The translations under genes were made by a program, and so were the position numbers. Of a stretch of DNA of 64,000 nucleotides, positions 15,301-30,300 are shown one piece after another. Positions within the stretch are counted from its first letter, which is position 1. Each line of letters starts with the position of its first letter. Source of the DNA: Lineus longissimus (Eukaryota; Nemertea; Pilidiophora; Heteronemertea; Lineidae); NCBI RefSeq assembly GCF_910592395.1, contig NC_088314.1, forward strand, positions 2,912,001-2,976,000. The letters are read 5' to 3'. The notes below the pieces were generated by a model. It made no database searches, was not told where the DNA came from, and was given only the letters and a program-made list of their open reading frames with translations.

Positions 15301-18300
15301 AACTTAGCGAGTTCGGCCACTCCTCCACAAGAGACACTTATCTCCAATGAGGCAAATTCTGCAGCTCATTTCCCTGCGGACTCCCACTGCAGAGATAATG
15401 ATATCATTTGCGCTGGCCTGGAAAAGTTCAGAACCCCAACATGGGCCTGTGATGCATCAAGTGGACATGTCATCCATTGTTCCTGGTGAAATGCGGATGG
15501 ACTGATTAGCCGGGGTGAGGCGAGGATCAAAGTACATTGTACTAACTCATCACCAAGTATAATCATGGACCATGGAACACCTGAGAATGAGACACTATAG
15601 GGATACAGAATAATCTCAACGACTCAGAAAATTGATATCATATTCATATTTGTTGTTCAAATGATATCACCCCTTACTCCTTTATTCTCAAATTATGATT
15701 TGGCTCCAGAATTCTCTAATCTTGACTAAGAATTATTTCAGCAGAGTCTCTAATCATAGGCTAGGGACTCCCTGATATGGGCTCTGCAACAAGTAAGAGA
15801 GTAATTAAATTATCCATAATGTAGTAGGCCATCGATCATGTTTGGTCTCGGGACGGAGACAGCTCATAAACCCACCAGTTCCTGTCTTCAGGCTTCTAAT
15901 CATACCAAAAAGCCTCCAAGGACCAGCTTCATTTCTACATCAGGCTTCATTTGAATCCTGTAAACTATGAAATGTTCCCAGCAAAGTTAGTTTTCTACCC
16001 TTGGTCACCAGCATGGCCGAGAGGTATTGTTTTTGCATGTAGTACTAACTTCTTATGAAATGAACTACAGTCATCCACTATCTGTGAAATTGGTCATTAA
16101 AGGGACAGATATCGAATATTCTAAATCTTCTTTTTCAAGCTTTCCCTTTTCAAGAAGAACCATCACAACTGGACGAGTGATTCTCAGCAATTTCTTGAAG
16201 AATTTTCACTTCCCAGGCCACTTTTGTCCACAGTTTCCCATTGAATACAACAGATATGAATCGTGAATTCTGCCATCTCCAGAGGTAACATTTATTAGAT
16301 TGTAACACTGGGAATACGATATACAAGTGATGTTATTACATGGTATTCGGGGAGTTGCCATATTGAATGATCTCCGCGCATCTGGCCCATTTCATCACAG
16401 CACTAACCTTGGAGCAAATATTTATGAAATCTGACAATATCGCTCCCCGCTGGTGAACATATGATTCTATAACATGGGGTTTATACCAATGAACTGATAA
16501 TCATTTCGTAAAAATTACCATATCTCATAATCATTTTATGTATCGTTTCCCTGCTTCTTGCTCGAGATAAGTGCAAGTGGGTATTTGGTACCAGTGTCAT
16601 GATCATGGAACTATTGAACCATGAAGATGGAGCACATTGACTGGCTCCCAGCCTGTCTATTCAAATCCTTGCCATGTGATTATCTAACATCAATCATTGT
16701 TATTTTCTGGTGTAGCAATTGGAGATACATGTACAGTGTTGCTTACCATTCACTTTCTGCACCAGTTTTTTTTTAATAACCCCAAGTCCTCGCGAGAAGT
16801 ACTTGTGCGTATTTTGTATCAGTGTCACGATCACAGAACCATTGGACCATGAAGATGGATCACATTGATTGGCACTCTGCCATCTATTCGATTCCTTGCC
16901 ACGTTTTCTATGGTGCATCGAACATCAATCATTGTCATCTATCATCCACTCATGGTCGGAGGCTGCACATCCTGTCAACATGTCTGGTTTAGCAAGGTCA
17001 CTTGAGGCGGGCAACCAGTCTGGAACTACTGCAACACTTGAGTAAGACAAGGGGTAGACACTTGAGTGCACGGAAGGAGCAAGAATAAAGTGCTTTTAAC
17101 TGTTATTCTCTGTTTTAGTGAGAAATAAATGTTTGATTCTTGACAAGTTGGGCAGAAGTGATGGGAATTGAGGTTGTTTTAGAACGTGTTCGGCAGGCAG
17201 AGAGTTAAAGCTCCGTTCCTCATACAGTTCCAAGGCTTCACTCCTCAACTGTTATTACCAGCAGGAATGAACGCATTAATCCCTCACCTTCCCTTCATCT
17301 CTCCTTCGATCTATAATTACATGTTTTTTGATTACATGTTTTTATACCCAGACTGCATGCCTCTGGTAATCTATAGAACGTAACGTCAATGTCATATTGC
17401 TTCAAGTTTGGCCATCATTGCTTTCCTATATCTGCAGGCAAGTCTTTCATTGGCGTAATCTGCACTGAATTTCTTCTCAAAGGTCGATTATTGCTTGCTT
17501 TGCTTGCTGTATATCTTCTGGCTGTTGTAAGATAGAATATTAACTGAACCTGAGTGGAGTTTCAGGGTTTCATAAATTGGCTGCTGGTTATCTCTGGTTC
17601 AGAACACATACCTGGCCATAAAAGGAATAGAGCTGGCAATGTGGAAGAACCTTTTAATACCGCAGTAACATGCAAATCCTCTTTGATGCCACACAGCTCA
17701 ATATTCACTTTATTTATGTGAAGCAAATCTGTCACATCAGATGTGCTTCTCCGAAGTTTCTTTATATCAAAATCCACTTAACCCCTTAATCTTGAAAACA
17801 ACCACCAGTTGCTCCTGGTGAAATGTCACACGTCCAAGGTTCATCAAGAGGTGAAACCAGCCTGACAGCTAATTTGCCAAGGAGGCATCCTCATCAGGAG
17901 ATGGGTGGTTAAGATGGATCGGTAATGAGAAAATGTCCTTTCTATAAGCAGTTTTTGCACCGTGATGAGGTACTTGTATTGAAGGGTGATGTTGTTGAAG
18001 GTGTTGGGGCAGGACCATTTGAGGAACAAAGCAGTGTTGTGCTTGATTCAAGAACGAGGAGTAGAGGGGCTGATGGGTCAGGTTCCTTCTGAGACACTTT
18101 GTTATCTCCAAGAGTTGTGTATTGAATTGCTGATCGACAAAGAATATATACTGGGATGTCAACCACTTGGATATAATCTTCGTGAAACAACAGATTGAGA
18201 GCTTTGAGCAATGATTCCATGTACAAACAAATTTCAGAGCGATTAGAGCTGATCAGTTAGGCTTGTTTTTCACAATAAGTTGCAAATAACAAAAGACAAT

Positions 18301-21300
18301 GGTCATTGTTTGCAGTTTGATGTAGAACAGATTAGAGCAAGGATTAGGCAGCTCTTTCAGGATTGGCTGCAAACAACAACAGATAGGCCCGATTAGCCGG
18401 GGCATGGGCTAATCATCCCCACTTTGGTTGCAACAGAACAGATTAGAGCTATGCATTTATAGGCAACTCTTTCATGATTAGTAACAAACAACAACTGATT
18501 ACAGATGTATCACTTGCAGTTTGATTTGATGCGGAACAGTTTGGTCTCTCCACAAGTGACAAACAAGTCAATAACACACAAGGTCCGCCACCGATAGAAA
18601 AAATGTATAGCAAATATGGATTTGCCAGGTATAACAAGAATTAGTACTGTGTCTACACAGAGCAAGTAATTGGAGTACAGGTTACCATGGTTACGAATAC
18701 ATTTCATTCTGTGTACCTGTGGTAACTTGGTGTAACTGTGACAGTATACCAGCTGGGAAGGACAGGATTGAGGAAATAGGAAATCAGGGGAGGGGACATT
18801 TGACGGGAAGTAATTGAGTTAGTGTTTATTTCCTATCCAGTCTTTATAGGCTTCTGCGGCTGCAAAACTGCTCAATTGAGAAATGTCAGGGTTAATATTC
18901 TGGGGTTGTCGATTTGTGGACACCCGGACCAAGTAATGTAGCATACAGTTCTAGCGCTTCTACCAGAAATAGAAGATAAGGTTACATATTTGCTTCACCA
19001 GTACAATATTGCCAGCTGGTTTCTATACTTTACTGTACCTGGGTCAAAACTGTTCCACTTTACCTTATAGGTTAGCAAGCAGAGCATAGAATTTGTTTTA
19101 TGCACTGTAGGGGCAAACTTTATCGTAGTCGTAATTGTACCAGTTTGCCAATCTTGTAGGGTGGTTGGCTAACAAAATATAGCACAGGTCTAATTCTACT
19201 ATCAAGGTCGAAGCTAGCATGTATTGGTAATCAATACTTTAGCCATTAGGATATCCCCTTCGGCTACATTAGGGAACAACAGATCAATTTGAATATCAAG
19301 GCCAAACTTAAAAACAATAAAAAATCTACATATTTCGTGTAAGGATTGGCAATCTTTTTTATAGATTTATAAAACCCTGAAGTCCCAATGGGTTTATAGC
19401 AGGGCTTAAATTTCAACACGAGATTATCATTATATCAAGGTCACCATCATGTATTTACCTGGAATCAATCGATATACAAACATGGGAGTGAAAATCAATA
19501 GTCAGGATCCCTCAGCCTCCCCCAGATATCGGTTTAGTGAAACATTGCATAGATTTTATCAAAGTACAGGATTGCTCATAACTAAATAGCCAGTGGTTTT
19601 TGTTACTATACAGTATATTATGCATCAGTCGGCGCTGAACGTTTTATTGAGGCTTCCAGTCTGCCCGTCATGTGACAGATATGTGAGGCGCCTTGACTGT
19701 CTACACTTCAATGTTTATCACATGAACGTCTCCCTGTAGAGAAGTAGAGCGTGATACTCCAAAGAAAAATTTGAAGAAAAAAATTAGCAGAATCCAAAAG
19801 AGTTGATGTCTGTAGAAATCGAAGTTCTTCTTGACATGAAGGAGTTAGCATTAGAAACAAACAATGAAGGCTACACATGCTATAGCTAAACCATTCCTTC
19901 TGACACACCACCAACTTACATGCAAACTTCATCATGCTCCAATTGAACAGGAGAAACTTGTAACATTACTTGAAGGAGCTGTTTGATATCAGAATATTGA
20001 ATGCAGAAGAAATGCATTCCAAGAAATACTTGGAACTCTGCTATTAAGTCAAGTTCTTCAATTGCTGTTACCGTGATAAAAGAATGTCTGAGTGACTGGA
20101 TCATGTGGATCGAGGGTCCATTCGAATTTGAATGCTAAAATATTGTTCAATTTAGAAGCAATTTCTCTCCCAACGAATGAAGTGAGGTTAGCCTATGCGC
20201 TGGCTAGAGAATACTTTCCTCCACAATTACATGGCAGAGCTAAATGAACCTGCACTACAGTCCATAATGCTTACCATCATACCATCACCTGGCTCAGGTG
20301 CTACCTGGTATGAAGTAAGTCTGGTGAACTTCAGGAGCTAGGCCTACTTATTTTGCGAGAAAGACTTCACTAGCATCTGCTAGCATGCTGGTGCTAAACT
20401 TAGAAAGGAGTAACCTGACCCCCATCCAAGCTAGTGCCGAACTATACAACACTTGGATGCTACAAGACATATATCAATGTGCAAGTTGTATGAGTCAGCT
20501 ACAGGAGAAATGGACCAGATTTTGATCCATATAGGCAGGCAACCCTATATTTCATGATAGCTAATGCACATGAATGTACTGCTCAACCAAAGGTGTCTGA
20601 AATGTACTCAACATCCAACCATTACAAAACATATAGCATAGACTAAACATGCCATGCAAAATGAGAACTTCGTGTACAGTCCTTTTCAAATTGAAAAAGG
20701 CACCAGATTTTCACTTTCTTAAAACATTTACTTTATCGAAATTATTACAACATTCACAGAAATGCAAGTTACAAACTTGGCTTTCGTAGGTCTACATGTA
20801 TTACAACAGCAAGGTGTTATCTCATTTGGTCAAGATCAATGGACTAAAAGATAAAAGTAATGCAAGACATTTTGACAACTCAGCCAAAATCAAACATGTC
20901 CTTGCTATCAGGTATGGATTTTATATGTACTTGCTGCTATCATACACCACTGCCATGCATAACTACTCTACAGCACTACATTCTTATACCATGTACGTGT
21001 CCTTTGCATATTCGCCGAAACAATTACATTGCACATAAAGACTAGATGCTCCCGAGTCACTAGCCTGGGATTTGCGCAGGTGCAAATTGGACATTGTTAC
21101 ACGACATCATCTGATCATTTCCCTGTGGAGGACGAATCGATTTCCAGGAGAAATATCACAGGATTTGGTTCTTGTTCTTCCTCTGTTGCTCAGTGAGCAG
21201 TCTAGAGAGGATCTTGCATCCTGGTTCAACGGGCTTGAAATAGTAGCTGGTAACAAATACAGGGGTAACACTACTCTCCGGAAAATAGAAATGCTCAGTG

Positions 21301-24300
21301 TCTCAAGTAAACTGCTCTTTCTCTTGTTTCACTACAAGTGTGACATTATGGTTGTGATAAATTCTGGTATTTTTATAGACTGAAAATTAACGAGATTGCT
21401 TGTGGGTATGTGAAACTAATTGCTAAACCATTCATCAATGAATGCCTTGGGATACAAGTAGTTTCCTTTATACAGCCAGAGGGACAGTTATATTACATGA
21501 ATCCATGTACATGGTATACAGATACCGTATACAATTACTGTTTCTTGCTCATAACTTAAAAATGCATTGACGTTATCGGCAGGCTATTCAAAGACATTTG
21601 CCTTTTCAACTTGAACTCGGGCTTTACATGTATATGACTCTGATGTTATATCACAAAGAAATTGAAGATGGAACTTTAGATTTCCTTTGATCTATCAAAG
21701 TCAGATTCAAGCGCCCCGCAAACAAGAAGTTTTCATAGAGTTACATGGAAAAATTCTTGATGGAATGGGCAAAGAAGATTGTTTAGATTGCTGTTGATTA
21801 GACTGGTTATCACTGGGTTTGATACTGGTTACAAGTAGCAGTCGGGTCTGACTCTAGAGAAAATGTGTCACAGAATATGTCGAAATTCAGGTGTTCACAT
21901 AATTAACCGAGGTGCCTTATGCCGATCATGAAAGACAAGATCAAAATTGAAACATTATTGTCACAACAGTCTATTCAAACATCCTCAAAAGCTCGTCCAG
22001 GGCTATAGTTCAATATGCATGTACATTGTACTGTGTAAAAGCAGTGTGTACCAGGACGTCGTAGGAGTACGATGTTATATAAATCAAGATGAAATCCTAA
22101 TAATATTCAATAACTGATTACAACAGTTTGTTTAATCACCACGAGATCAATACGCATATTGTTAGGGCGGGTCATTCAGATACCTTTGAACAATGTCCAA
22201 GGAATGTCACTCCAAGTAAACGATTTGTCAACGATGTCGGAGACCCCCTGGTATGGCGCCAACTTGTAATTACTTAAGTCTCGAAATAAAGCCTAGGTAC
22301 ATTTAGCATATTTACAATCAACGTGAATTGCGCGGAAAAGTATGATAATCTGTATGCAAAGTCATCAAATCTTGTTTTAAAGATGTAATGACAATCGATG
22401 GCTTTCCTTGTTATAAGGCAGTACACGTCTCAAGGCCTCCGCATAAACTGTTGGAGGTCATGCCAAGAAACTGGGTATCAATCTCTGGTTGTGTTACGAA
22501 GTCAGTTGTAAAATGTAACAGCCATATTGTCATTATCATGTTCATATTCGTGCAAGCTTCACAAATGACAAGACTAATCGTGACTATATCTCCTCTCTGC
22601 CAAGTGATGGTGTGACGGGGGATAGCAAACTTGATATCAGAGTCACATCAATACCCCATTCACAGTACTCCAACCTTACGCTAATGATGATTGCAAGTGT
22701 CTCGTTAATGACGATTGCAAGTGTCTCGTTAATGACGATTGCAAGTGTCATCAAAAACTCAACAATTGTCATCACAGACATTACTGATCCACTAATACAA
22801 TGTCTGAAACCCATCCAAAGGACAACCAAACTGTGCTGATATCATCCACATTGCCAAACTGCGCCTTAATCTATTGATATTGAAATTCTGTCACCATTAA
22901 CAACACATATTCATTCGCATTTTACACACCTCAAGAGTTCAATGTGATGTACTAAGTGCTCTCTGTGATGATACACAGTTTCCAGACAGTGCATGAACAT
23001 TGTAACAAAGACGTGCACCCCCCTCTTGTTCCTTGCTTCAGATGGAGTCGTTAAAGTTACATCACGTTGAGAACCTACCCTTGGTTATGCGTCGTCATGG
23101 CGACAGTATTTACAATATGTGTGTGATGTTGTTTCTCATTGTATACCTGTCGGAGGCAATCGGATGATAAGAGGCGATAGAGGATGTGAATAAACGATAT
23201 TGAAGAATGCCATCTGCTGCAGCAACTTTAACAGATTAAACCCTATAAGCCGGACAGTTGTGACGCAAATTCTACACAAAAGGATGTTGTTTACACCAAG
23301 GTCTTTGTTGCTAGCTTGAACAATAAGCTGTAGCTGCAAAAGGAAGGGCCGGACACCTCTAGGCAAAAGAGTACACACCATTGGTGAAACCTTCGTTATA
23401 TCTTCTCTGGTGACCGTTCGTTAACCATCATGCCATAACCTACCCTGACAAGCAACTGAATATTACACTCTTCGTTAATGGATGTCTGGTTAGCACTAAT
23501 AGCATCCCTCTGAAAAGCGCCACCATCACCGAGCATTCCCATCCACCATTCACGCATATGTCAAATGATAAAGAGACAAGTGGAATTGACATGGCCGGAT
23601 TGAAATTGATGCACTTTGCTGAGAATTTCAATTATGTCGGCGAGAAATGTAATGTTTCTATGAAATAAACACATCAGGTGATAATATTCAGTTAGTAATA
23701 GCAGATTTGAGTAGATGGATTGTAGCAAGCGGCTCATAAAGTAGATGGCTAAAGCTGGATTATGAGCAGTGTCAACAGAGGAAGTGGCCAGCATAGTGCT
23801 ACCGGATTATCATGGATAATCACACTGTATCGTTGCTACATATCCTGACATGTAGTACTATATGACGACCAGTATGTTGACGTGGCAGACCAGGTGTGGC
23901 TAATTCGGCACCCATAGAGGTGTGCCACTTAGGACAAGATGGCGTAAATAATCTCTCAACTCTGGGTTCCAACTGCAATCTGATCATTTGCTGAGATAGC
24001 GAGTGACTCTCTCAAACTCTGACAGGCTACTTTTAAGCGTGAACTCTTGTCTTTGTCAGGGCTTACCCAAACTGTATATTACAAAATTGCTCAATTTCAT
24101 TTCGAGAACTAATGATAATTCCCTGAGCCCTCAACTCAGAAAGCTCACACTGAACAGAAGTGCATGAGAAAATATCTTTAAAGGGAAATATTTTCTGGTT
24201 TGCATGATGTATAGTTTTACTGTAGGCATCTGATACGATTGGTTCATTAGCCATAATTCAGCCGATGCACTTACAAATCAAGGAATGATCTAAAACAACA

Positions 24301-27300
24301 GGCCTATCAGCAATTTAACAGAACTACAGGAATTTCATGACACATATTGATCTAGTGTTCAATAGTTAGCTCATTCGAGTACAGCAGAATTACAATTTAT
24401 TTGAAGTTTGCACATTTAGCGTGAATTATTGGCTTATTATCGAAACGAGCGCAATCCACAGGTGGCACGCACACTAATCAATGGTGGAGAAAGTGAAATC
24501 CATCAAGAAAACACACAATAGATTTATAACGATAACGACATTGGTTGCATGATTATAGTGTATCGCATTCGTTTGCACATAGAAACAAGTTAATTGCAAT
24601 TTGTAGCCTACACGGGGAGGAAATGGGTTGGAGGAGTTAAGAATGTATGAAAAAAATTGTCTAAAAATCTTCAAATTCTTCTTCTTCTTCTTTTGCATTT
24701 GATATTGGCCCTCATACTCTTAGTCTGTTGCAGTCTATTCTACCTCCAGGAGTTAAGGAAATAGACATATTGTGAGCTTGTGTCATAAAAAGGTGACAAA
24801 AGTGTCAATAATCCAATGCAACAGTCATTAACTGCATGATCCAATGTGAAGATCGAGCTAGTTTTCCTCTAATCTAGGGGTACATTTCATCCCACTAGAA
24901 CAATAAAACAGTGCATATTTGAAATACTTAGCACATAGTTTTCAAGCCACTTTAATATGAAATGTATTGAAATGCACATCCTAGCATGTCCACTTTAAAT
25001 TGGACTATGGATACAGAGCAATTGCCAGTGATCTACGTTTCAGTTTCAGATCTGCTGAGTATGGAACCAAACTAATTCATAGAGTATGCCTCCACAGGGA
25101 TATCAAGCGACATAAGCTGCTTAACATCACTTAATATATCACCCTTGATTGTATAAGCCTTGTAAAATATCCATAAACTATATTTCATCAAACTAAAAGT
25201 CACATTAGCAATGCCCAAGTACGAAAACAAACTCCCAAATGAATCAGCTAATCGGCTGAAATCAGAAATAATTACTGTCATAAGCTATAGGGACCTGATG
25301 CTAGCAATACTATTAGGGAAATTACATGTATACGCTAGTTCCGATTGTTTATTGCCACGGTATTGTCTAAATGACAATGAGGCTAAATGACGATAGCACC
25401 AGAGCTGCTGTAACATTAGCGCACCAGTAACATAACAACAGGTCCTGTGTCCTTCATGAAATGCATGGTAACATCTGCCATCTGCTTCTGCTGCGATTGA
25501 AAAATGGCATTTATTGAAGTGAAGAAACGTCAACAGCCAGGGGAGAGGTCAGTGCAAGATTTTGAAATTTCAAAACATCGATGGAAATGATGTCAGTGGA
25601 CTTAGGAGGAATGAGAAGGTATTGACAGAGACAACAGGCTGAATCCTGGCAATAATGCCACAACCCAGCCATATTTTACTCACACCAATTGAGAGAACAG
25701 AAAATATTGCCTGGATATGGAATGATTTGGTGCCACAAATATCACAAAAGATTAAGAAGAAATGGAGCATACAATACAATAAATGGTTAGCTTTTAGCAC
25801 TTACTCAAACCCCGATGGCCAAATATGCCATCTTGCCATAATATTTACACCAAGCCATCAACCATGCCTGATATGCGAGTCCAATATAGCCCAAAACGCT
25901 TCAATGAAAACATACGGTCAGACACGGTAAAATAGCGCTAGGGACTGCACATTAATACGATAGTATATTGCCAATGACACGAGGTCTATGCATTTATATT
26001 ATTATCATTTATATGGAAATTGGAGAGAATTGACCGTGATTGGATCTGAATTACGGACAAGCGCCTTGTTCGAGGTCCAGTTATTTAACGACAAGAGGAA
26101 TACCATCAGAGTCAACCGGGCACTGAATAATCCATTGGACCATGTGGAAAGGGGAAATTAACCTGATGAATTTATGATCTCTGATGCCTGGCTTTAAATA
26201 TCGATGTCACGTCATCAGAATTACAAAGGTCACAGGGCATTGTCATATCTGTTGCTCACATGGCTTCATATCAGACATGAAGAAATTGGGTTCATTGAGT
26301 TTGCAGCTCAGCAAAGATACCAAAGTGACAAATGTTACAAATTTCAGCGACTTCAGTTTAAAAACAAAAGGGAAGCCTTTTACATATCCTGCGAAAGCAA
26401 TCTTTGTGATGTATTAGTCATCTTTGAAACACACTGTCAGATCAACATATTTAAGTTCTCTCCTCAGGGTAATGATTTCTAAATCAAAATAACCAGGCAT
26501 CAAAGTTGATGTGAAGGTCACAGGATCTTCGTGCAAAAGCAATTTTTGACAAGTTCGTATTTCACACGGCGTTTATTATATTTTCCACGTTTGAAAAGTA
26601 ATTTATTTGTTATATTGAGACCTGGATTTGAAGTGCTTTTTATCAGCACGAAAAGAAAAAGGCTTTTCATACTGCGACGTCTTATTCTCAGAGGCACTAT
26701 GGGGTAGCATGAAAAGTAGGAGCTCATACAGGTATCACTTTACCCTCTTGAAGAAAAAAAAGAAGATTTTAGAGCGTTCATTGGAAAACCTTTTAACCCT
26801 TGTATGTTACAGTCTTGTAGTTTTTCGACCGGACTGTTTGGTAGTTTTCAGTACATGAGTCAGTTTGCTTTAGTGTTCACCTATACATAGCCCTATGCAA
26901 GGTGACTTGTTACATGATCAGTATGGGCTTAATTGGACTGCAGATTTTTCAATCTAGCCAAAGCTAATGACTTAATCATCCTTTCTGCATTATTTTGCAG
27001 GCAGCTGTTCGTTGTTGTAATAAACATGGCACAAGCCTCATTCATTCAGATGAAATCGACTTGATCCCGATCAAATACCTGGTAAATGACATCATCTATT
27101 TTATAGTCAAATAGCACATCCTTTCAGTTGACCACCAGATGGTCCCCGATTCACAGCTAGATAATTATCAAGTACAACCAATGTACGGACAATAATATAA
27201 TGTACACATGAGTTGTATATTCTGTACAGAATAAATCCAACATGCATAACTCCATACACAGAAACTACCAGTGCTTGCTGAGAAGTTCTACGTAACTTTA

Positions 27301-30300
27301 CACATACATGTACGTGCAAAAGTGAAAAAAAGAAATTCACAAACCACACCTGACTTAAGTTTCTTTTTAGAAGTAGTTGTCAGGACAAAAACCTTGGATG
27401 GTAGGACATGGGTGCAGGTTTGGCAATCACAATAGATAGTGTCTACAACTCATGACTTCCAATCTTCATGATCAGTTGTAACCAACACCTAACATTTGTT
27501 AAACTTGGATACTCTACCGCTACTGTGTAAAGGGCCGTATAAGTTTCCATGGTAACCGGGAATGCTTCATCTCTGAGAAATGGCTTTCATGGCCAAGTGT
27601 TGTTGATATAGCTCTCGTCTAATCAGAACCCGCTTACCAAATAATATCATTTTAACCCTTTGAATTCTCAACATATTGCAGCCATCTAAAATGAGCATTT
27701 TTAATTTGGGATTGATTTAAATAATCAAACAGTCTTCTACATGGTGGATCTGAAATGGAAAATGACAGCAGCCTATCTTTGGCATCATTTCATCACTGTA
27801 AAAAACTGTCTTATTTCGTCAAGCTGCCTCTTGTGAGGTGATTGGGTACTGACTGATCCTACTCCCTGGGTTTGCCACTAACTTATACAGAGCCAATATG
27901 GCCTACTGAGAAACCTTGGGGAACGAGACGACAAAAACTGCCTCATTTAATAATCATTATGTAATGACAGTCACCGTCTGACAGAAAAACGCCATGTTTA
28001 GTACAACAGAGCCCCACCATTAGCTTCATTTTCTAATGCTAGTGACAACTGCTTGTCAATTATTCATAGATTCTCCCAGCAACTGTCTTTAAGCTTCGCA
28101 TATCCGCTGAGAATCAATAGGAACTAAGAAAATAAATGGTCGCAATATATCAGTCTTGTCCATGATAATCTCTTATGGATCACTCTGAGATGGGGACGAG
28201 AGGACAAGAAAACAATCCAATGTTGTTGTATGGAGTTTTTTTTTCAAAGGATGAGGCAATCAAAGTTAAGTGACTAAACTCAAGGTCATATGAAACTTGG
28301 ATTACGAGGCTAACAACTTCATGATAAGACTAGGCTAAAGGATAGCACTTAATCTGTGTTTCCTGCTCTACATACAAACATAGATGTGCATGTACATTTC
28401 ATCTGCATCATAGTGAATGGTGAATGGTGAATATTTGAATATTCTCGATAAATACATGAACATTAAGGTCATATCCTACAAATGGAAATTAGCAGAACAT
28501 GACTTCCATAGCATGATAGGATTATCATGCATATTATATTAGTCAATAAAGCATCTTTTGAGTGGAGATAGTTAAATTTAAATATTTGATGCAGGGAACA
28601 TTGATATTCAGACACGAGATAATTACGCGTTGATAGTAAGTAAGTCAATTAGTTTGCAAGGATCAGATTTCATGCATTTCATTTGCAACTGATATTAGAT
28701 CAGAAGCAAAAGCAGCAAATTTCGAGCACCAACATTTATAATGGAAACTTGAGTATCAAAATGATGTCCAACAAATGAATCTCTATTCACCCCATGACTA
28801 AAGTAGCCATTATACTGATGAGTCAAAATACGTAGGTATACATAGAGCTTGAAGGCAGGAATCAAACCCATTACTAGTAATCTGTGCTATGTTCCTGGGC
28901 AAGAAATGCAAAGCCAACTTCTTTTCAAAGACGTTTCACTTCTCAAGCATAACCATACCACAGACCTATCATTTTCGTGGGAGAGAATCAAACGGAATCA
29001 ATCAACCGAAAGTCTCCTTACATCAAAGAGCAAACAAACTGCTCTTGGCCATAAAAGGTTTGAATGTCCGCAATTATAACAGATGGCATCACGTTTTACC
29101 GGACTCTGGTTGCACGCTCCAAAATAACACAGCAATCAGGATGAATTTCAGAAATCTAGAGATTCTCATTGTAAAAAAAGGAGTTTCCATGGCGACCAAT
29201 GGCCATTGGGAAAGCGCTGTTGCACATTAAAGGGAACCAAACTTCTGCTGATAAATCGGGAATATTCCCATAAGGTACATGCTAGCACAATGGAAGAAAT
29301 AAAAGGATACAGTGTATGGTAATAGTTGCATTTGGCAAAAAGAATCTTTTTACTCAAAATGGTATGTGGTCTTATACTGGCAAAAAGTATGAGATGGCAG
29401 ATGTATTCGAATGTTTAGATGCAGCAGTGCTGAAAATTCCATCATTGCTTTTTTATCGACGAAGAAAACATAAACTGCCTTTCGGAGAACGAAAAGAACA
29501 GAAATTGATACAGAGGAGAATTGCGGATGACAGAACAGACTAGATAAATCAGCTAGAACCTAGACAAATTGGTAAAGGCACATCTTTAGGCCTTAGCAGC
29601 AACTTGTTCTTTTCAACAAAATACATCAATTTGCCCAATCTTTCCACGGAACAATTATCACAACCAGTGTGAAGATGGACGGCCGACTGTGTGCCAAGTG
29701 GGTATGCGAGAAAACAAAGATAACTTCTCTACCAAGTCAGGCAGGTGATGACTCTTTAGCAGGTATTTTTAGAAATCTCTAGAAACAGTGAACAAAACAA
29801 CAGAGTTGCTGTGAAAAAATACATATTTCTGAATCTGCAATGCTAAGTTTTCTGTGGGAAGCACGCACAAACAATGATGGTACACTGTCGCTAACAACAT
29901 GCCCATCATCATCAGGTAGGAAGGAATGCATAAAGGCAATCCATGTCAGGAGACCATGAAACTATTTGTTATCTTTGCCCAAAAGGTTTTTAATGCAGCC
30001 AATGCATGTACCTTTAACCTGAAAATTTGTTACTGAGGCTAAAGAAGCACATCTACATAGAAGTACCATAACGCCTCCTCAAGAGAACCATCCTACAATC
30101 CTTTAGCATGATATCACCACAGCCAGGTTTCAAGCAGAGAATGCAACTGGTGATTTTTTATTCCACATTTAGAGGAATGCAAGAGCCAAAAGCAATCAGC
30201 AATGGAATTTTCATGTTGGAAACATTTTTCTGATGTTGACGTGGTGTTACAGCCTTTACAGGGATGATACTTAAAGTTGCCAGATGACAACTTTCGTTAG

